From Sparassis latifolia (lineage: Eukaryota > Basidiomycota > Agaricomycetes > Polyporales > Sparassidaceae): a stretch of DNA of 64,000 bases. The DNA lies in assembly GCA_018466975.1 (NCBI GenBank), contig JAENRS010000022.1, positions 124,001 to 188,000 of the forward strand. The letters run 5' to 3'. The position numbers and the translations under genes are program-made. Under the pieces are notes generated by a model, which saw nothing but the letters and a program-made list of their open reading frames with translations, searched no databases and had not been told where the DNA came from. Below, one piece after another: positions 32,765 through 44,259 of the stretch; within the stretch, counting starts at the first letter, position 1, and every line of letters begins with the position of its first letter.

Positions 32765-34005
32765 TCACTCACTAGTAGTGGTATCGAATACGATGTTTAG
32801 GCCGAGCTTGGACTTGGAACGATGTTTCTGGGACAGAGGAGGGTTCTGAGTATTCGTGTCTTCATCCACTGTAGATGGACCAGGACTCGGAGCACTGTGC
32901 ACTCGTTCTATGTCAGGCTGCGGGGAAGAAGTATCACGATCAGCGATCGATGCCTGTGCAGCAGTGTCCTCCTGAGTCACTTCAAGAGATGGATGAATAG
33001 AGTTAGGCAGAGGAGTTACGGGAGGTGATTCGATAGAGTCCAGGATACTTGGCGGGAGCTGTGGAGGAGGACTGCTGATTCGCCTCTCGGGACTAGGACT
33101 AAACTTCCTCCTTGACGATGAGTGTCTCTTCAGCCTTGTATACGGTCCGGACTGAAGGAAGTCACGCCGTCCCACCAGCCTGAACAACGGGTAATTGCGT
33201 GTTTGCGAATCCTTTGTAAAGCCCTGCTGGAGGAACTCGCCTTCCCCCACATTTGCAGTTGTCCGCCACTCCAGGTCGTCCTTTGCAAAAGCAGAGTCGG
33301 TGCTTTCGGATGAATAGAGGCCAAGATTGAAGGGTCTTTCCTGCTTGGAGACGCAGAGGCGCGCAAACGACGGGCAGATGTACGATTCGGTTACAACCAC
33401 TCGATCCTTCCAAGTGGGCTCATTATAGAGGAGGTAGGACAGCTGTTGGATGGAAGAGAGACGATGGATCTCAGGCTTCACCATTGCTAGGAGGGCGCCA
33501 CGACTTCCGGAAACCTTGAAACATTTTTTCAGGCCATCGAAGTCATCAGGGATTCTGAGCGATTAATAACAACAGGTGAACAACACTTGAGGGACACGAC
33601 AATACGGCGCGTATTACACACCCTGGAGTCTTGCTCCTGCCATCTTGCTTTTCAGACAAAGTATGCGACTTAATGAACATCACCCCTGCATCGGCACTCT
33701 GGCGCAACGTGATGCCGAGTGCTTGAGCGAGCCCATCCTCAAAAATGTTCCCCTCTCTAGTGAACTGGTCGTCGTTCAACTTGCCGTAGTCACCGAGCTG
33801 AAGCGAGGTGAAGATTCCAGTCAGGTCTCGACAGGAAGACATGGCATAACAGCACAGATGCCCAGTGAAGACTCACTTCAATCACATTGCGAGGGTCCCA
33901 GCTTGCAAAGAGATTGCATGAATCGAACATCATGGCCACATACCCACGCTCCCCGCTTGGGAGCGAGCGGCTCATCATAGACGATATGAATGAGGTTGGA
34001 TCCAT
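32765..34005 (-). CDS. Hypothetical protein, basidiomycete-type family of unknown function
   Basis: Three exons (34005-33877, 33797-33622, 33554-32765) join in frame to 364 residues, starting MDPTSFISSMMSRSLPSGER. Blocks that look conserved are GYVAMMFDSCNLFASWDPRN, LGDYGKLNDD, REGNIFEDGLAQALGI, SGSRGALLAMVKPEI and VVVTESYICPSFARLCVSKQ. A Pro/Ser-rich, probably disordered tail of about 120 residues (SPSPERRISSPPPQLPPS) follows. The general pattern (short beta-rich N-terminal part, 'GALLAM' segment, variable tail) resembles multicopy agaricomycete proteins of unknown function, but I cannot name the family. A donor-like GTGAGT overlaps the stop region, so a further 3' exon is possible. A hydrophobic ORF at 34171-34383 (VYVVFISSDLIVLILTSAS) could belong to a longer 5' gene model. 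Confidence 0.6.
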
Positions 34006-35879
34006 GGTGAAATTCAAGGATTATGAGCGCAGGAGTACTGTTATCGATATGGATGGGAGGAAGAAAAGAAGAAGTCTGAGTGGCGCCAAGCATGCGCCTG
34101 CAGCACTATAGTACTGTATAGCCACGTGGCTTGCCCATGCACTTCGGCTGCGCTTTCCGATGCGGCACTGTTAGAGGCGTCGACTCACCGCTTTGTGGAT
34201 AATTTCCTTGGCTTTAACCTTGGTGTAGCAAATCCGGCCAGCTATACCGCAACAGGTGCTCGGCAAATAGTGGGGACCAGCACGCTTAAGCACCAGAATG
34301 CTCGCAGAAGTCAGGATCAGGACGATCAAATCGGACGAAATGAAGACTACATAGACAGGTTTTCTTCCTCGGAGAGCAAGCACGCATCTTCTGCAGTCCG
34401 TCCTGCACGGATATTTATGGTTGTTTGTTCCTGTTGGTAACTGTTATCTCTCCCTCCAAGTTGAACATTTGTTGATTGCACTTGGGTTTTGCACGCTCGG
34501 TCTGGTTTCTGAAAGACCATGGTACATTCCAGCACATTCAGTGATGGTTCGAGTTGCCAGACCACCCAAAAAATCATACCCATGCCCACAGGAATCATAG
34601 CTGGTGACCACTCTCTTCAATCACGTGCACAGCTGACCCACATTGACGACTGTTTTGCAACAGATGGGAGGTTTCCATAACATATCAGACCCCTCAGGAT
34701 GTATTCTCTATGTGTGTAGATATATCTTCCAATGTAAAAACTTACCCAGCCCTGACAACTTTTGCACGAATTGTATCCGGCAACCACTGTGTTCAGTCAT
34801 GCAGCTCAGCTCAGGTCCTCACAGTGCATGATTCACGCACTCTGCCACCTTCCAGTGTGCGAGTGCCAAGATCTCTGCGATGATCAGTATGGCCTCATCT
34901 GGGCAGCCCGTCACCACTTTCATGTGCTGATGAGTGCACATCTGACACAAACACCTAAACCCAACTAAAGTAAGGGAGATTCGTGTGTGAGAGAGAAGGG
35001 CGATGCAAGTTGGACTCCCTACACTGCCAGACACTGGATCTGTAGTTTTTGAGAGGAAATTGAGAACTGCGAATTTTCAGTGGAAAATACCAGAGGTTAT
35101 CCGGAGGTCAACAAGACTTTTATTAACAATTATAATTCGAAATGTTGAAATCCTCCATCAGGTCTGCCGCGGCCTAGGGCAGATCACATGATGTAGAGAC
35201 TTAGGACTTTTGAGACAGTATGTGATATCAAAAGTATTGTTGTACAAGGGAGCTACTATCATGTGGGGAAAGTTGTGAAATTCAAAAAATCAGCAACACT
35301 GTTGTCACTGCTTCCACACTCAATAAGTAAATCAGATAAAATTGTAGGATGCTACTACACCAGTAGATGTGTTCCACCAAGCCAGGGGTTCAGGTGTTGT
35401 GAGATTGCTGAATGAGACATCAAATACCACTTTTGCAACCACTGTATGTGTACTGACATCAAAGATCTCTCTTGATAATGAGAATGACTGACCCAAGTGA
35501 TGTTTGGGTCATAGCAATATGCCCTACAGCACTGTGTTCCACGATTCTAATAAGTGTTTTGGACAATCAGGCATGCTTCAGCCTGCATTTTGTAACACTC
35601 CTGATGAAAAGTGTGATGATGTATAGCCCGATATGGCAGCGGCATGAGCGCTTCATCTGCAAGATGAGCGTGACATCTGTGTGACAAAATAAGCAACACC
35701 ACCCCCCATCAATACTCACCACCAGCATCTTGCTGTCTCTCCCTTCTCATCATGAGAACATGTAAAAAAAATTGCAAACTGTAATGTGGAAGTGCATGCA
35801 TTGGCCCATGTAAAAATGAAAACAAAGCATTCAGGAATATGGAAGAGGAAGCCCGAGCACTTAAAGATCGGTAACTCCC
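34006..35879. other. AT-richer region; no complete gene; one repeat-derived segment
   Basis: Marks the transition to the transposon-rich block. Open frames are short. 34819-35034 (minus) encodes GFRCLCQMCTHQ and is related to plus-strand sequence at 41250-41410, so part of this region is old repeat. Confidence 0.45.
34900..35000 (-). repeat. Diverged repeat, inverted relative to 41250-41420
   Basis: The minus strand reads TTTAGTTGGGTTTAGGTGTT followed by TGTGTCA and a GTGCACTCATCA stretch. The same string is on the plus strand at about 41358-41395, with related flanks (CTTGCATC, CTCTCACACA). Confidence 0.6.
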
Positions 35880-36058
35880 TGTAACGGGTCAGTTCTGATG
35901 ACCGTTACTTATTATGGACTGCTTACTACTTACATAAGCAAGTTGCTTTTAATCCTTTACACTCACCATCCAGCTGTTCTTACTCAGTCTTAGCTTACTC
36001 TGGCTATATATTGAGTCCACTATATCCCTGGTGAGCCTAAGGATCTAGGCTGCTTACA
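35880..36058 (-). mobile_element. LTR of a copia-like element with adjacent polypurine tract (solo or remnant)
   Basis: A 179-bp segment begins TGTAACGGGTC and ends GGCTGCTTACA, giving the short inverted TGTAA/TTACA termini of an LTR. Immediately to the right is TTCCCCCCTCATG, which on the minus strand is an AGGGGGGAA polypurine tract abutting the LTR. This is the arrangement at the 3' LTR of a minus-oriented element. No partner LTR or clear pol sequence was found in the window, so it is a remnant. Confidence 0.5.
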
Positions 36059-37617
36059 TTCCCCCCTCATGATAGTATGGCATTAAGAAACCCTCAGTGT
36101 ATGTGTGATGAAAATGACCAGCACTCAATTTTTACTGGCTAAATTTCCTTTCCAGTTCTGACAGACGAGGATGGTGTCTTGGATAAAACACAACCCAAAA
36201 CAAAATCCTCCTGAGGTCACTGGACTTGAACAAAGTCAGGAAATATTCCTCAGTGTATTCGATGTAGTTAATCACTTGGTTAACTGGTAGTAATCAAGTG
36301 TGAGAGAGTGTGTGTGAGTAAGAAGGAAAGACTGTCTTGTAATAAGACAGAGAGAATGACCGAGTAATAAGTGACCGAGTTAACGGATGACCGATTGACA
36401 AATGACCAAGTTATGACTTGCTTGATGCCTAGGATGCTATACCTGAATAACACTGTATTCAGGTAAGTAAGAGCTTGAGTATATACCAACTAGTGACTAC
36501 TGGGGTGAGAAGAATGCTCTGTAATGTAAGAGCAACAATTTTCCTCTGGAGGTGAGAAGAATGTCCTATACTTTTAGGACAACAGGTTTCCTCTGGAAGT
36601 CTAAGTGGGCTTCCAGGGTTTATATACTAAAGAAGGTGGGAAAATCTAAATAATAGAAAAGCGCCTTCAATAGAAATAACAATAGAAAATGTGATAATAG
36701 GAGTCTGAGTCATAACAATAAGAAATGACTCTGGATAAAACAAAAGAGAGTGGGGGATAGTAAAAACAATAAAGACAATAGAAACCTACCTCGCTATTGT
36801 CCTTCTAAGTGTCAGACATTAGTCAGCAAAAATGACCAAGCACTTCAGTGACTAAAACAGACAGTGCAAGCAAGCAGTGGTGAATACTTGAGCATAATAC
36901 ATGGACGTGCGTGAGTGGAGGGGTTGAGCAAGTGTGCTAGCAAGTACAAAGAAACTTCCTCATCAATTCTAGACCCGTGATGTTCCCTTCCCTCTGAATT
37001 CCTCAGCATTGACTTCTTCCTGATCTCCAGCGCATGTGAAGTCCAACTCATAAGCTTCACCATAAAGATGAGCTCTGGCACGTGCAGCCTTGGCAGCTTT
37101 GGCCTTGGCTTTCATCACCTTATTGTTGGCCTTGGCCTTGGATCGCTCCGCTTGCCAAGCTCAATATCTAGAGTATTGCGTTAGTTATGCGAGTTTTATA
37201 TTGAAACACATTACACGTCTGTCAGTTCCCTCACCAAAAGGCACCCCATTTTATTTTGCCACCCTCTTCTTATTATTGCACCATATTCTCTGATGTTCAT
37301 ACAGCTTTGATAGTTGTAGTATAAAGAGCCCCCACTTGTAGCGTAGAGGGCAGTGTTTTTTTGTTCAATTAATGAGCCTTTAAAACTGTGACATTATAGA
37401 ATGCTTCATGTGACTCCATGTCTTCCAAAAGGAGTAGCTGTCATCACATATTTTTCACAGCCCAGACTTCATTTGAAAACATTGCTTTGCTTTTATCTGC
37501 TGGTCTCTGTCTGGATTTCTTCTGATCTGATCACCCCAAACTTCTGACTCAATCATTATCTCACTCCCAGATAACCTCTCTTATCTGTACTTACTACTCG
37601 CTGCCATTGACATCTGA
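36059..37617. other. Decayed repeat sequence with short internal direct repeats; no gene
   Basis: AT-rich sequence next to the LTR. It contains imperfect direct repeats of the TGACCGAGT kind at about 36355-36415 and a 47-base direct repeat beginning GGTGAGAAGAATG at 36504 and 36551. No conserved reading frame. Confidence 0.45.
36355..36600. repeat. Imperfect short direct repeats (TGACCGAGT type and a 47-bp unit)
   Basis: Four variants of 'atgaccgagttaa' occur in 36355-36415. Two copies of 'ggtgagaagaatg...ttcctctgga' lie 47 bases apart at 36504-36600. Confidence 0.6.
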
Positions 37618-37843
37618 CAGCCATGTCTCACCATTACGACTTGTGCTCTCGCCCTGAGGCCCGTCAGTTGGTTTCTCCTCTCTGATTTCAGGTAAGTACC
37701 AAAATTCCCCTGAAGTTGAAATGTCAATGGCAGCCATGTCTCACCATTACAACTTGTGCTCTCGCCCTGAGGCGTGTCAGTTGGTTTCTCCTCTCTGATT
37801 CCAGGTAAGTACCAAAATTCCCCTAAAGTTGAGAGCATTGATG
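37618..37843. repeat. Tandem duplication, 113-bp unit, two copies
   Basis: 'cagccatgtctcaccattac' begins both at 37618 and at 37731. The two units continue nearly identical through 'ctcgccctgaggc', 'ggtttctcctctctgatt' and 'aggtaagtaccaaaattccc'. Only a handful of differences separate them. Confidence 0.85.
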
Positions 37844-38699
37844 CTGTACTTAGTGGAAGACCATCTCCGGGCACTGTGAGTGACTGCTCTGCATCTTCCA
37901 CTGTAAGGCCTGGTGTGTCATACAGCCAGGCCATGATGGTGATCTCCCTCCCCCTTAACAAGCTTGGGGGAGTTGTGTTACACTGGGGCATACCACTAAG
38001 TCCAAGGTTCATCGAGCACATACGAAGTCAATGACTAAGTACTGCGAGTCAAGAGCTGAGGCCATCACACCAGGACTGAGTGATAAGTCTGTGTATTGTG
38101 AGGTAAAGGTAACCAGATTAAGACTGGCATTCCAGTTGATGATCTCTGTCTTATATACTAGTAGCACATGATGAGTAAGACATATCAGTAATGGCTGAGT
38201 AAAGTAAGTACCCGCACAGTGAGGGATGAGTCAGTAAGTACCTAGACTATGATGTCATGGTCTAGTAATGTCCAGATTGAGTTGAGAGACGTCTGGACTC
38301 AGAGTCTCGAGATGGTATATGTAAAAGTACAATGCATTGTAACATAAGCCCCTTCCTATGCCGCCTTTACTCTCAAAGGTGAATTCTATAATTCTCTGAG
38401 CTCTGATGGTCCTGGGGTATCCATTGGGAAGTTCTCAGTATACAGAGAACCTGTCCGATTAAAGTTGTTGAAATGAGGATCTTGTTGAGGTCGAGATGGT
38501 ACACCAGGTCCTGAGGATTATAATGGGCATAGAAATCGTTATGCATGATACAAGATTCCAGGGAATGACCAGGTGCTTGCTTTCGACAGAAGTAGCAACA
38601 TACATTGCTTGTGAGGAGTGCTGGGCATGTGTTCAGGTCATGGGATGCAGGGATGATCAGCAATAAAAGCACATGGAGTGAGAGCATCAATACTTCAGA
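37844..38699. other. No gene seen; repeat-like sequence
   Basis: Short ORFs only (105 codons at 38373-38690 minus) without recognisable content. Leads into the repeat beginning near 38700. Confidence 0.4.
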
Positions 38700-40076
38700 T
38701 GGTCGTTGAAGGGACGTCTAGCGCGCTGAGGTGGGAACCATATCTGCGAAGTGGTCTCACATTTTGGAGATACCATGAGATGCTACACAACAGACCTTAC
38801 TCCGACACCAATTGGAAGCTGGTTATCGGAGGAGGGAATGCTACAAGCCCAAATGCTACTTTCAACTCCTCAACTATGATCCGCAACTGTCTCAAAGTAC
38901 CATCTGCCAACTCGCACCTACCGGTGATTCCGCGCATGCAGTCTGCAGGCCGCATCATGCAGCATCTCAAGGTGCAAGGTTCCTGATGGCGATAAAAACT
39001 AAGGAAGGTGATTTTAGGGAAATAGGGATAGGAAGACTGCGCATCAATGTCAGGGAGACCATCCAGTGGGTGACCCAAACCAAAGTCCTCACAGACAGTG
39101 GGGTCATCGTACAGAACATGGGCAGTCAAACCATGAGGAATGACAGCAAGAAGGTGGTTAGCAATCCGAGAGATCATCTGATGACTGCCTTCCATAGTGC
39201 GAGCCGTTGCAAGATGTATTTCCACTTGGGCGAGGACAGAAATATCGCGCAGAAGGGGTAGGATGATCTCCATGCTGACAGCCTCAGACTGGGCCTGGAC
39301 CATGAATACCTGAGGGATTTGTGACAATTGGGCAGCAAAGAAAAATATACTTGCAGGAGGATCACCAGCAGGATGTGCATCCAGACTGCCCATGCTTTCC
39401 ACAGGATTGGGTCGAAGGGCTCAGTAAAGACCTCAATGTGAAGAAAAGCTTCCACGAGGGTGTATTTGTGAAGGATGATGCTGGCATCCATGGATGGGAG
39501 ATTGAGTTCAGGATGGGAGATATGCCTCTGAGGCAGGCGGGTGCTTATTAGGCACTCGGGTGGGCCTGGTGATGGACTACCCCTCAGATTGAGTAGGAGC
39601 ATGAGCGGACAAGATTGCGAGATATGGCGTGATGGGCAGTGATTTAGCAGAGCGATTGTTAAGCAGATGCAGGCAGTATTGGGAGGGCAGCAAAGGTCAG
39701 GACCAGTTTAAGTACGATGGCAGGGGAGGAGGTCGGGGTAGAACCCACCGTCCTGGAAGGTACGCTTGTGAAAGCCTCATTCACATCCCCATCCCATCCA
39801 GTTAGTGCATCTTTGGGCAGTCTTGCATTTTGTGCGTTTCTGGGCAGTCTTGCATTTTCTGCATTTCAAAATTTTCCTTAAAGCAGTGCGATTTTACTTT
39901 GATGTGTTTCCAGCGATTATTGCGATTACAAAGATTTTCCTAGCTATGCTTTTGGGCTACCCACCTCATACCTCTGGAATAGACTCTTCTCCTGCATTGC
40001 ATCTCAGACCCCACACGGACTTGATTCTGCTCGTACTCCACCTTTCCGGCTTGCGACGGAACTACAATCTCATCAT
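38700..40076 (-). repeat. Unnamed interspersed repeat, copy 1 (uninterrupted)
   Basis: About 1.38 kb, homologous to 46090-47162 plus 57285-57548. On the minus strand it keeps an open frame of 201 codons (38797-39402; blocks LYDDPTVCEDFGLGHP, RGITGRCELADGTLRQL, FPPPITSFQLVSE). A second frame at 39174-39602 carries ECLISTRLPQRHISHPELNL. Amino-acid similarity to the other copy is retained in these frames, so the repeat probably derives from a protein-coding element. The family is not recognised. The TTTGG at 39812-39816 is the intact equivalent of the Ty3 insertion site in copy 2. Confidence 0.75.
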
Positions 40077-42007
40077 TGTACGCTGATATGCTTCCTGCAA
40101 CTCTGGCCTCTGAAAACACAATTTTCCAGTGATCTCTCAGACCTCACCACTCTATACTTTAGTCTCCGAGATACATCCGACTCTTTAGCAACATTCTGTG
40201 AACTTTTGCGACTTCGCACAACCTCTTGTTCGACTTCGCTTGACTCTTCGCAACCTCTCATCGAGATTTGACATTATTTCGTCACTCATACATCACTCTT
40301 GTGTCTCCTCGCTGTCGGATACCACTTACCCATTGCCCTTTGGTCTCATCCTATGTGCTCTGGTCGATTTTCTTTCAAGTCCGTACTTCCCAGACATCAC
40401 GCCGACTCGCTGATTCATCGCGCCGACTTATCGGTGTCACTCAACAGTTGTGCCCTCTTGTTTTGCAAATTCCATGCCCTTTATCATTCGCCCTTCCCCT
40501 TCAAGACTCCTACCTTCGTGCTGGACCGGAGATGCCATTTGAGTGTTCCATGTGGTTCAGGACAAGTAGCATATGTTTTCTGTCAATTTCCCTCTACTTT
40601 ACTGTTCTTCTCCATCGCTAACGTATGACATTCACCTCTCCACTCACTTTACCTACTTTTTCATTGGTCCTAGACCATTGCGACTCTTTCCGATGTCAGG
40701 ATCCATCATCCGACATTTTGTGACTTCCGCATTTTCTCTCCCCTTTTCCCCCTCTATAAATACCTGCTGTAAGTCGATTATCATTGAAGACCAGTAGGAG
40801 ACTTCCCCCTTCACTTCAGATCACCGAGAAACTGTGTTTACTGCGATAGCAACTTTGAACTGTGATATACTCCACTGCGTCATAGCGAGATAGTGACACT
40901 GTGACATAGCACGACTGCGATACTTCGAGACTGCGTACTGTGACTACGATAGTGAACTGCGATACTGCGATAGTGACATAGCAAGATAGTGTTATACCAC
41001 CTGCATTAGTCTTACTCTGACTTTTGTGTTAGACTGACTGCAACTTCGTCGAGATGGCAAATACTGCGTTTCCTTATAGCGTTCTACCTCCACAGATAGT
41101 TCCCTTCACCTTTGCGATTTAGTTCATCTTCACCTATGAGTTTGATGATCACATCGCAACTTTAGCTTCCCACTCTCTGGCTTTTGCTACTTTGTCGTAG
41201 ATTGTCGCTTGACTTCATGTTTACATTGCGAGTCCTCGTTCTTTTACAGGTTGCATCCCCCTTAGACTTTGGTCAAGGTTCTGGGACCCACTTGCATCAT
41301 TTTACAGTTGCATCACCCTTCCCTCTCACACAGGTCACCCTTCTTGTTTGTTTAGTTGGGTTTAGGTGTTTGTGTCAAGTGTGCACTCATCAATGCGCCA
41401 CAAAAATGACTTTTAGGGTGACAGCGAATGTGAGTGACGTATGCAGGAATAGTTTGTTGGGGTTTGATAAGAGCTGCAGAGTAAGCCAGTGCCAATCAGG
41501 CAGGGACACAGGTCTACCTTTGTAGTACAAAGGCCTGACCCTGACTATACATGCAGGTACATGGACCTGCATATAGTACAGGGCCATGAGGGTCACAGGT
41601 TTATGAAAGATGAACCTGTACTATGACCTGTACTCTTACTATGTATGTACCTATGCATAGTTTACTACACATCCTAGACATGTCTTCAAGTAAAGTAGTA
41701 CTTAAGAGCAAAGTTTAACATGCAAAGTTTAAGTTTAAGTAGCTCTCTTACAGAATATATGCACTTAACATTTGTGCTTCAATTTACATAGTTTAATTTA
41801 AGTCTCACCCATATGTTTATAAAAACTCTGCAGGTTTATATAGTTGGATCTCATGTACCTGTATTATGTGTACAGGTTTCACCGGTCCAACAAACTCATA
41901 CCTGGACTATAACCTTTACTATAACTATACTTGGACCTTCCTATAGTTTACTACACTACTATGTTCCTGCCTAGTGCCAATGAAACCTCTTCAGTTTCAT
42001 GTGAGAT
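40077..42007. other. Repeat-derived sequence; no gene
   Basis: A C/T-rich stretch (40100-40750) leads to a TATA-like CTCTATAAATACC at about 40752, then a region of quasi-repeats (40855-41000) and the repeat shared with 34.9 kb. From 41520 to 42000 there are many short palindromes (for example CATGCAGGTACATGGACCTG) and a direct repeat of TAGTTTACTACAC at about 41658 and 41945. Confidence 0.45.
40855..41000. repeat. Quasi-tandem repeat of ACTGCGATAGTGACATAGC-like units
   Basis: Variants of 'actgcgata' and 'agtgacatagc' recur about ten times in 145 bases with irregular spacing. Looks like a decayed minisatellite. Confidence 0.6.
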
Positions 42008-43328
42008 TAGTGCAGAGCAAGGGTATGGATAACCCTCAAGGGTCAAGGGTAACGGTATCAGAGGGTAAGGGTAGGGGTATGGATTTTCCAACCCTTGTAC
42101 CCTTGGAGGATATCACTACCTATAGTATATATGATGTAGATAGTAACTACAGGGTGAATATAGAGTATGTACAGTCTGAGTACAACTTAAATCATGTTTA
42201 CAGAAGCTTTTAAAATAAAAGAAGAGGGGTACAAACCTCAGACTTACATCAGGAAAACCCAACTTTTCCTTAGGGACTTATTTAGACTTTTGGGTCTGGC
42301 AACCCTTATTTAAGTCCATAAGTGTTCAAATAAGTCTTAATAAGTCGAATTTCAGACACTCAGGGAATATGCCTTAGGCCCTTTTTGTCCTTATGTCCTT
42401 AAATAAGGACTATAAGTCCATCTAATTGACACACACCTGATAAGAGACTCGAAAGATCTGCGCACTCTGTACTGGCCGTGTATAGCCAGAATGGCCGTCC
42501 TCGCGAATGAGGATAGGCCACCAAAATAATACATTCCTGCCGAGACATTGTGTAGGGCATTCAGCGCTGCTTTCCGCTGCATCGTGTATGGCAACTGGTA
42601 GTACAGTAGAAAACTGGTAGGTACAAGTAGAGTAGAGTGCAAGATACAAATACAGAGCTACAGGATGGTCGGAAATAGAAGATACAAATGGCAATAGTGA
42701 GATAGGAGAGTGAGTGAACAAGAAGCAAAGAGAGGGAGGGTAAGAGATGGGTGGGTGCTCGGAAAAGATGCTAGCAGGAGGAAGAGATGTCAGTAAGAGA
42801 TGAGGTGTGCTGCACATGAATAGACAGACCTAGCAGGAGGGAGATGCTGGAAGAGAGGAGGTAAAGCGACCCCCCTAACTCGCACTCCTACCTGAGCGAT
42901 GGGGGTTTCGACCCGAGAAGCACCCCCCACCACAACAGTGGAAATGCACTCGAGACCCCCGTCAGTCTGTGGAGCGTCCGCTGGACTCATCTCGCGCTGC
43001 GAGGAAAACCGGGGCACGCGAATGCCATTGGAAGATCCAGACGCTGTCCAGAAAAAGTCATGCCATGGCGCAGTGCCAATTAGACTCATTAAAAGTTCCT
43101 CTAAACCCGATTAAGTTATTTAAGTGTCCTCTTAAGGAAAAGTGAGGTTTTCCTGATATAATATATATAATGTCATTTTCTCAAATAAGAGCAAAGATTG
43201 AGGGGTATACCCTTAGGGTTTGGTACCCTTACCCATACCCTTACCCCTGGTCAAGGGTATGTACCCTTGGAGGGTAAGGGTAGGGGTATGCCTCAAAGTA
43301 CCCAGGGGTGTACCCCTGCTCTGCACTA
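42008..43328. mobile_element. hAT-like non-autonomous element (1321 bp) with 8-bp target duplication
   Basis: Left end TAGTGCAGAGCAAGGGTA; right end is the reverse complement of TAGTGCAGAGCAGGGGTA. Flanking octamers are TGTGAGAT (42000-42007) and CGTGAGAT (43329-43336), identical in 7 of 8 bases, the target length of hAT elements. Subterminal regions are rich in GGGTA/TACCC motifs in inverted order, and CTTTTCCTTA-type sequences occur near both ends. The interior (42430-43080) is GC-richer and has no transposase motif. A nested insertion in the interior is possible. Confidence 0.75.
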
Positions 43329-43336
43329 CGTGAGAT

Positions 43337-44259
43337 GAGTGTCTCGATGAGTGTCTGAATTGATCACTCAATGTGCTCAATTTTGTCCGTTTGCATGGAA
43401 ACCTCACATTCTTCGGGGGTTAACCCTTCTGCATGATGGTTTACTTCCCCAACATAGTCCAGGGGTAAGTCTGCTGCTAAGGGAGATGTAATGAGAAGGT
43501 TGTGATGAGTTTTGGGTGAGGGTGGTGGTGACGAGAGGTAATCAATGAGGTGTTGCGGGCGAGGTGGTATCAGGATAGGATTGCCATTGACAAGTTGGAT
43601 GGCATCTCTGTCAAGAAGGAGGGGAGGAACAGGTTGTCGGGCTCATTATCGTGTTCGATAAGCCTTCAATACACATTGGTCTGCATGAACAGAAGCATCA
43701 GGGCCTTTTTTTGTCTCTGCACCCTATCTCCTAAGCTTTGCGCTATTGCTTCCATCCTTTCCATGTAATGTCTCATGCCTGATATTATGTGTCTCATGGA
43801 GATCAGCTCTGATTTGGTTGCTTGCATAGAATGGATGATACATAGCAACCAGTGGGCGTGTGAGTCATCTAACACTGCCAGGACACAAAGATAAATTTCT
43901 TCATATTCCGCCAAAACCCAAATTCCATGTGATTCGTGCAGCTCACAGTTGGTCCAAGGCATCTCTGGTAGAGATAGCATGGTCAGTCTCATACTGATGA
44001 GGTTAAGCAAGTCGATGATGCAGATGTGAGCTGCTCATGCCAGTGGGAAGGTGTGTCAAAGAGGATTCTGCACATTGTGTGGGTCCTCACTCTGGAAGTC
44101 TCTGGGATGAGAGGATGACCGTGAGGATCTATCGTCTTCATAGTTGCAGTCATCATCGTCGAGTCTGTAGTCCAATGAAAACATGATGATGGGGTATCAA
44201 TGGCAAAGGGGTGTTAGACGAGCAATGTGGGCAATTGCTGAGAGTCAGTGAAGGTGTTG
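43337..44259. other. Decayed retroelement sequence; no intact gene
   Basis: The minus-strand frame 43666-44010 (KALMLLFMQTNVY at its end) lies downstream of the chromodomain relic and may belong to the same old element. No family motif is visible in it. Confidence 0.4.

Noticed and set aside
42880..42950. tRNA-like segment with GGGTTTCGACCC
   Set aside because: No complementary acceptor stem or anticodon arm could be arranged around it; it lies inside the hAT-like element.
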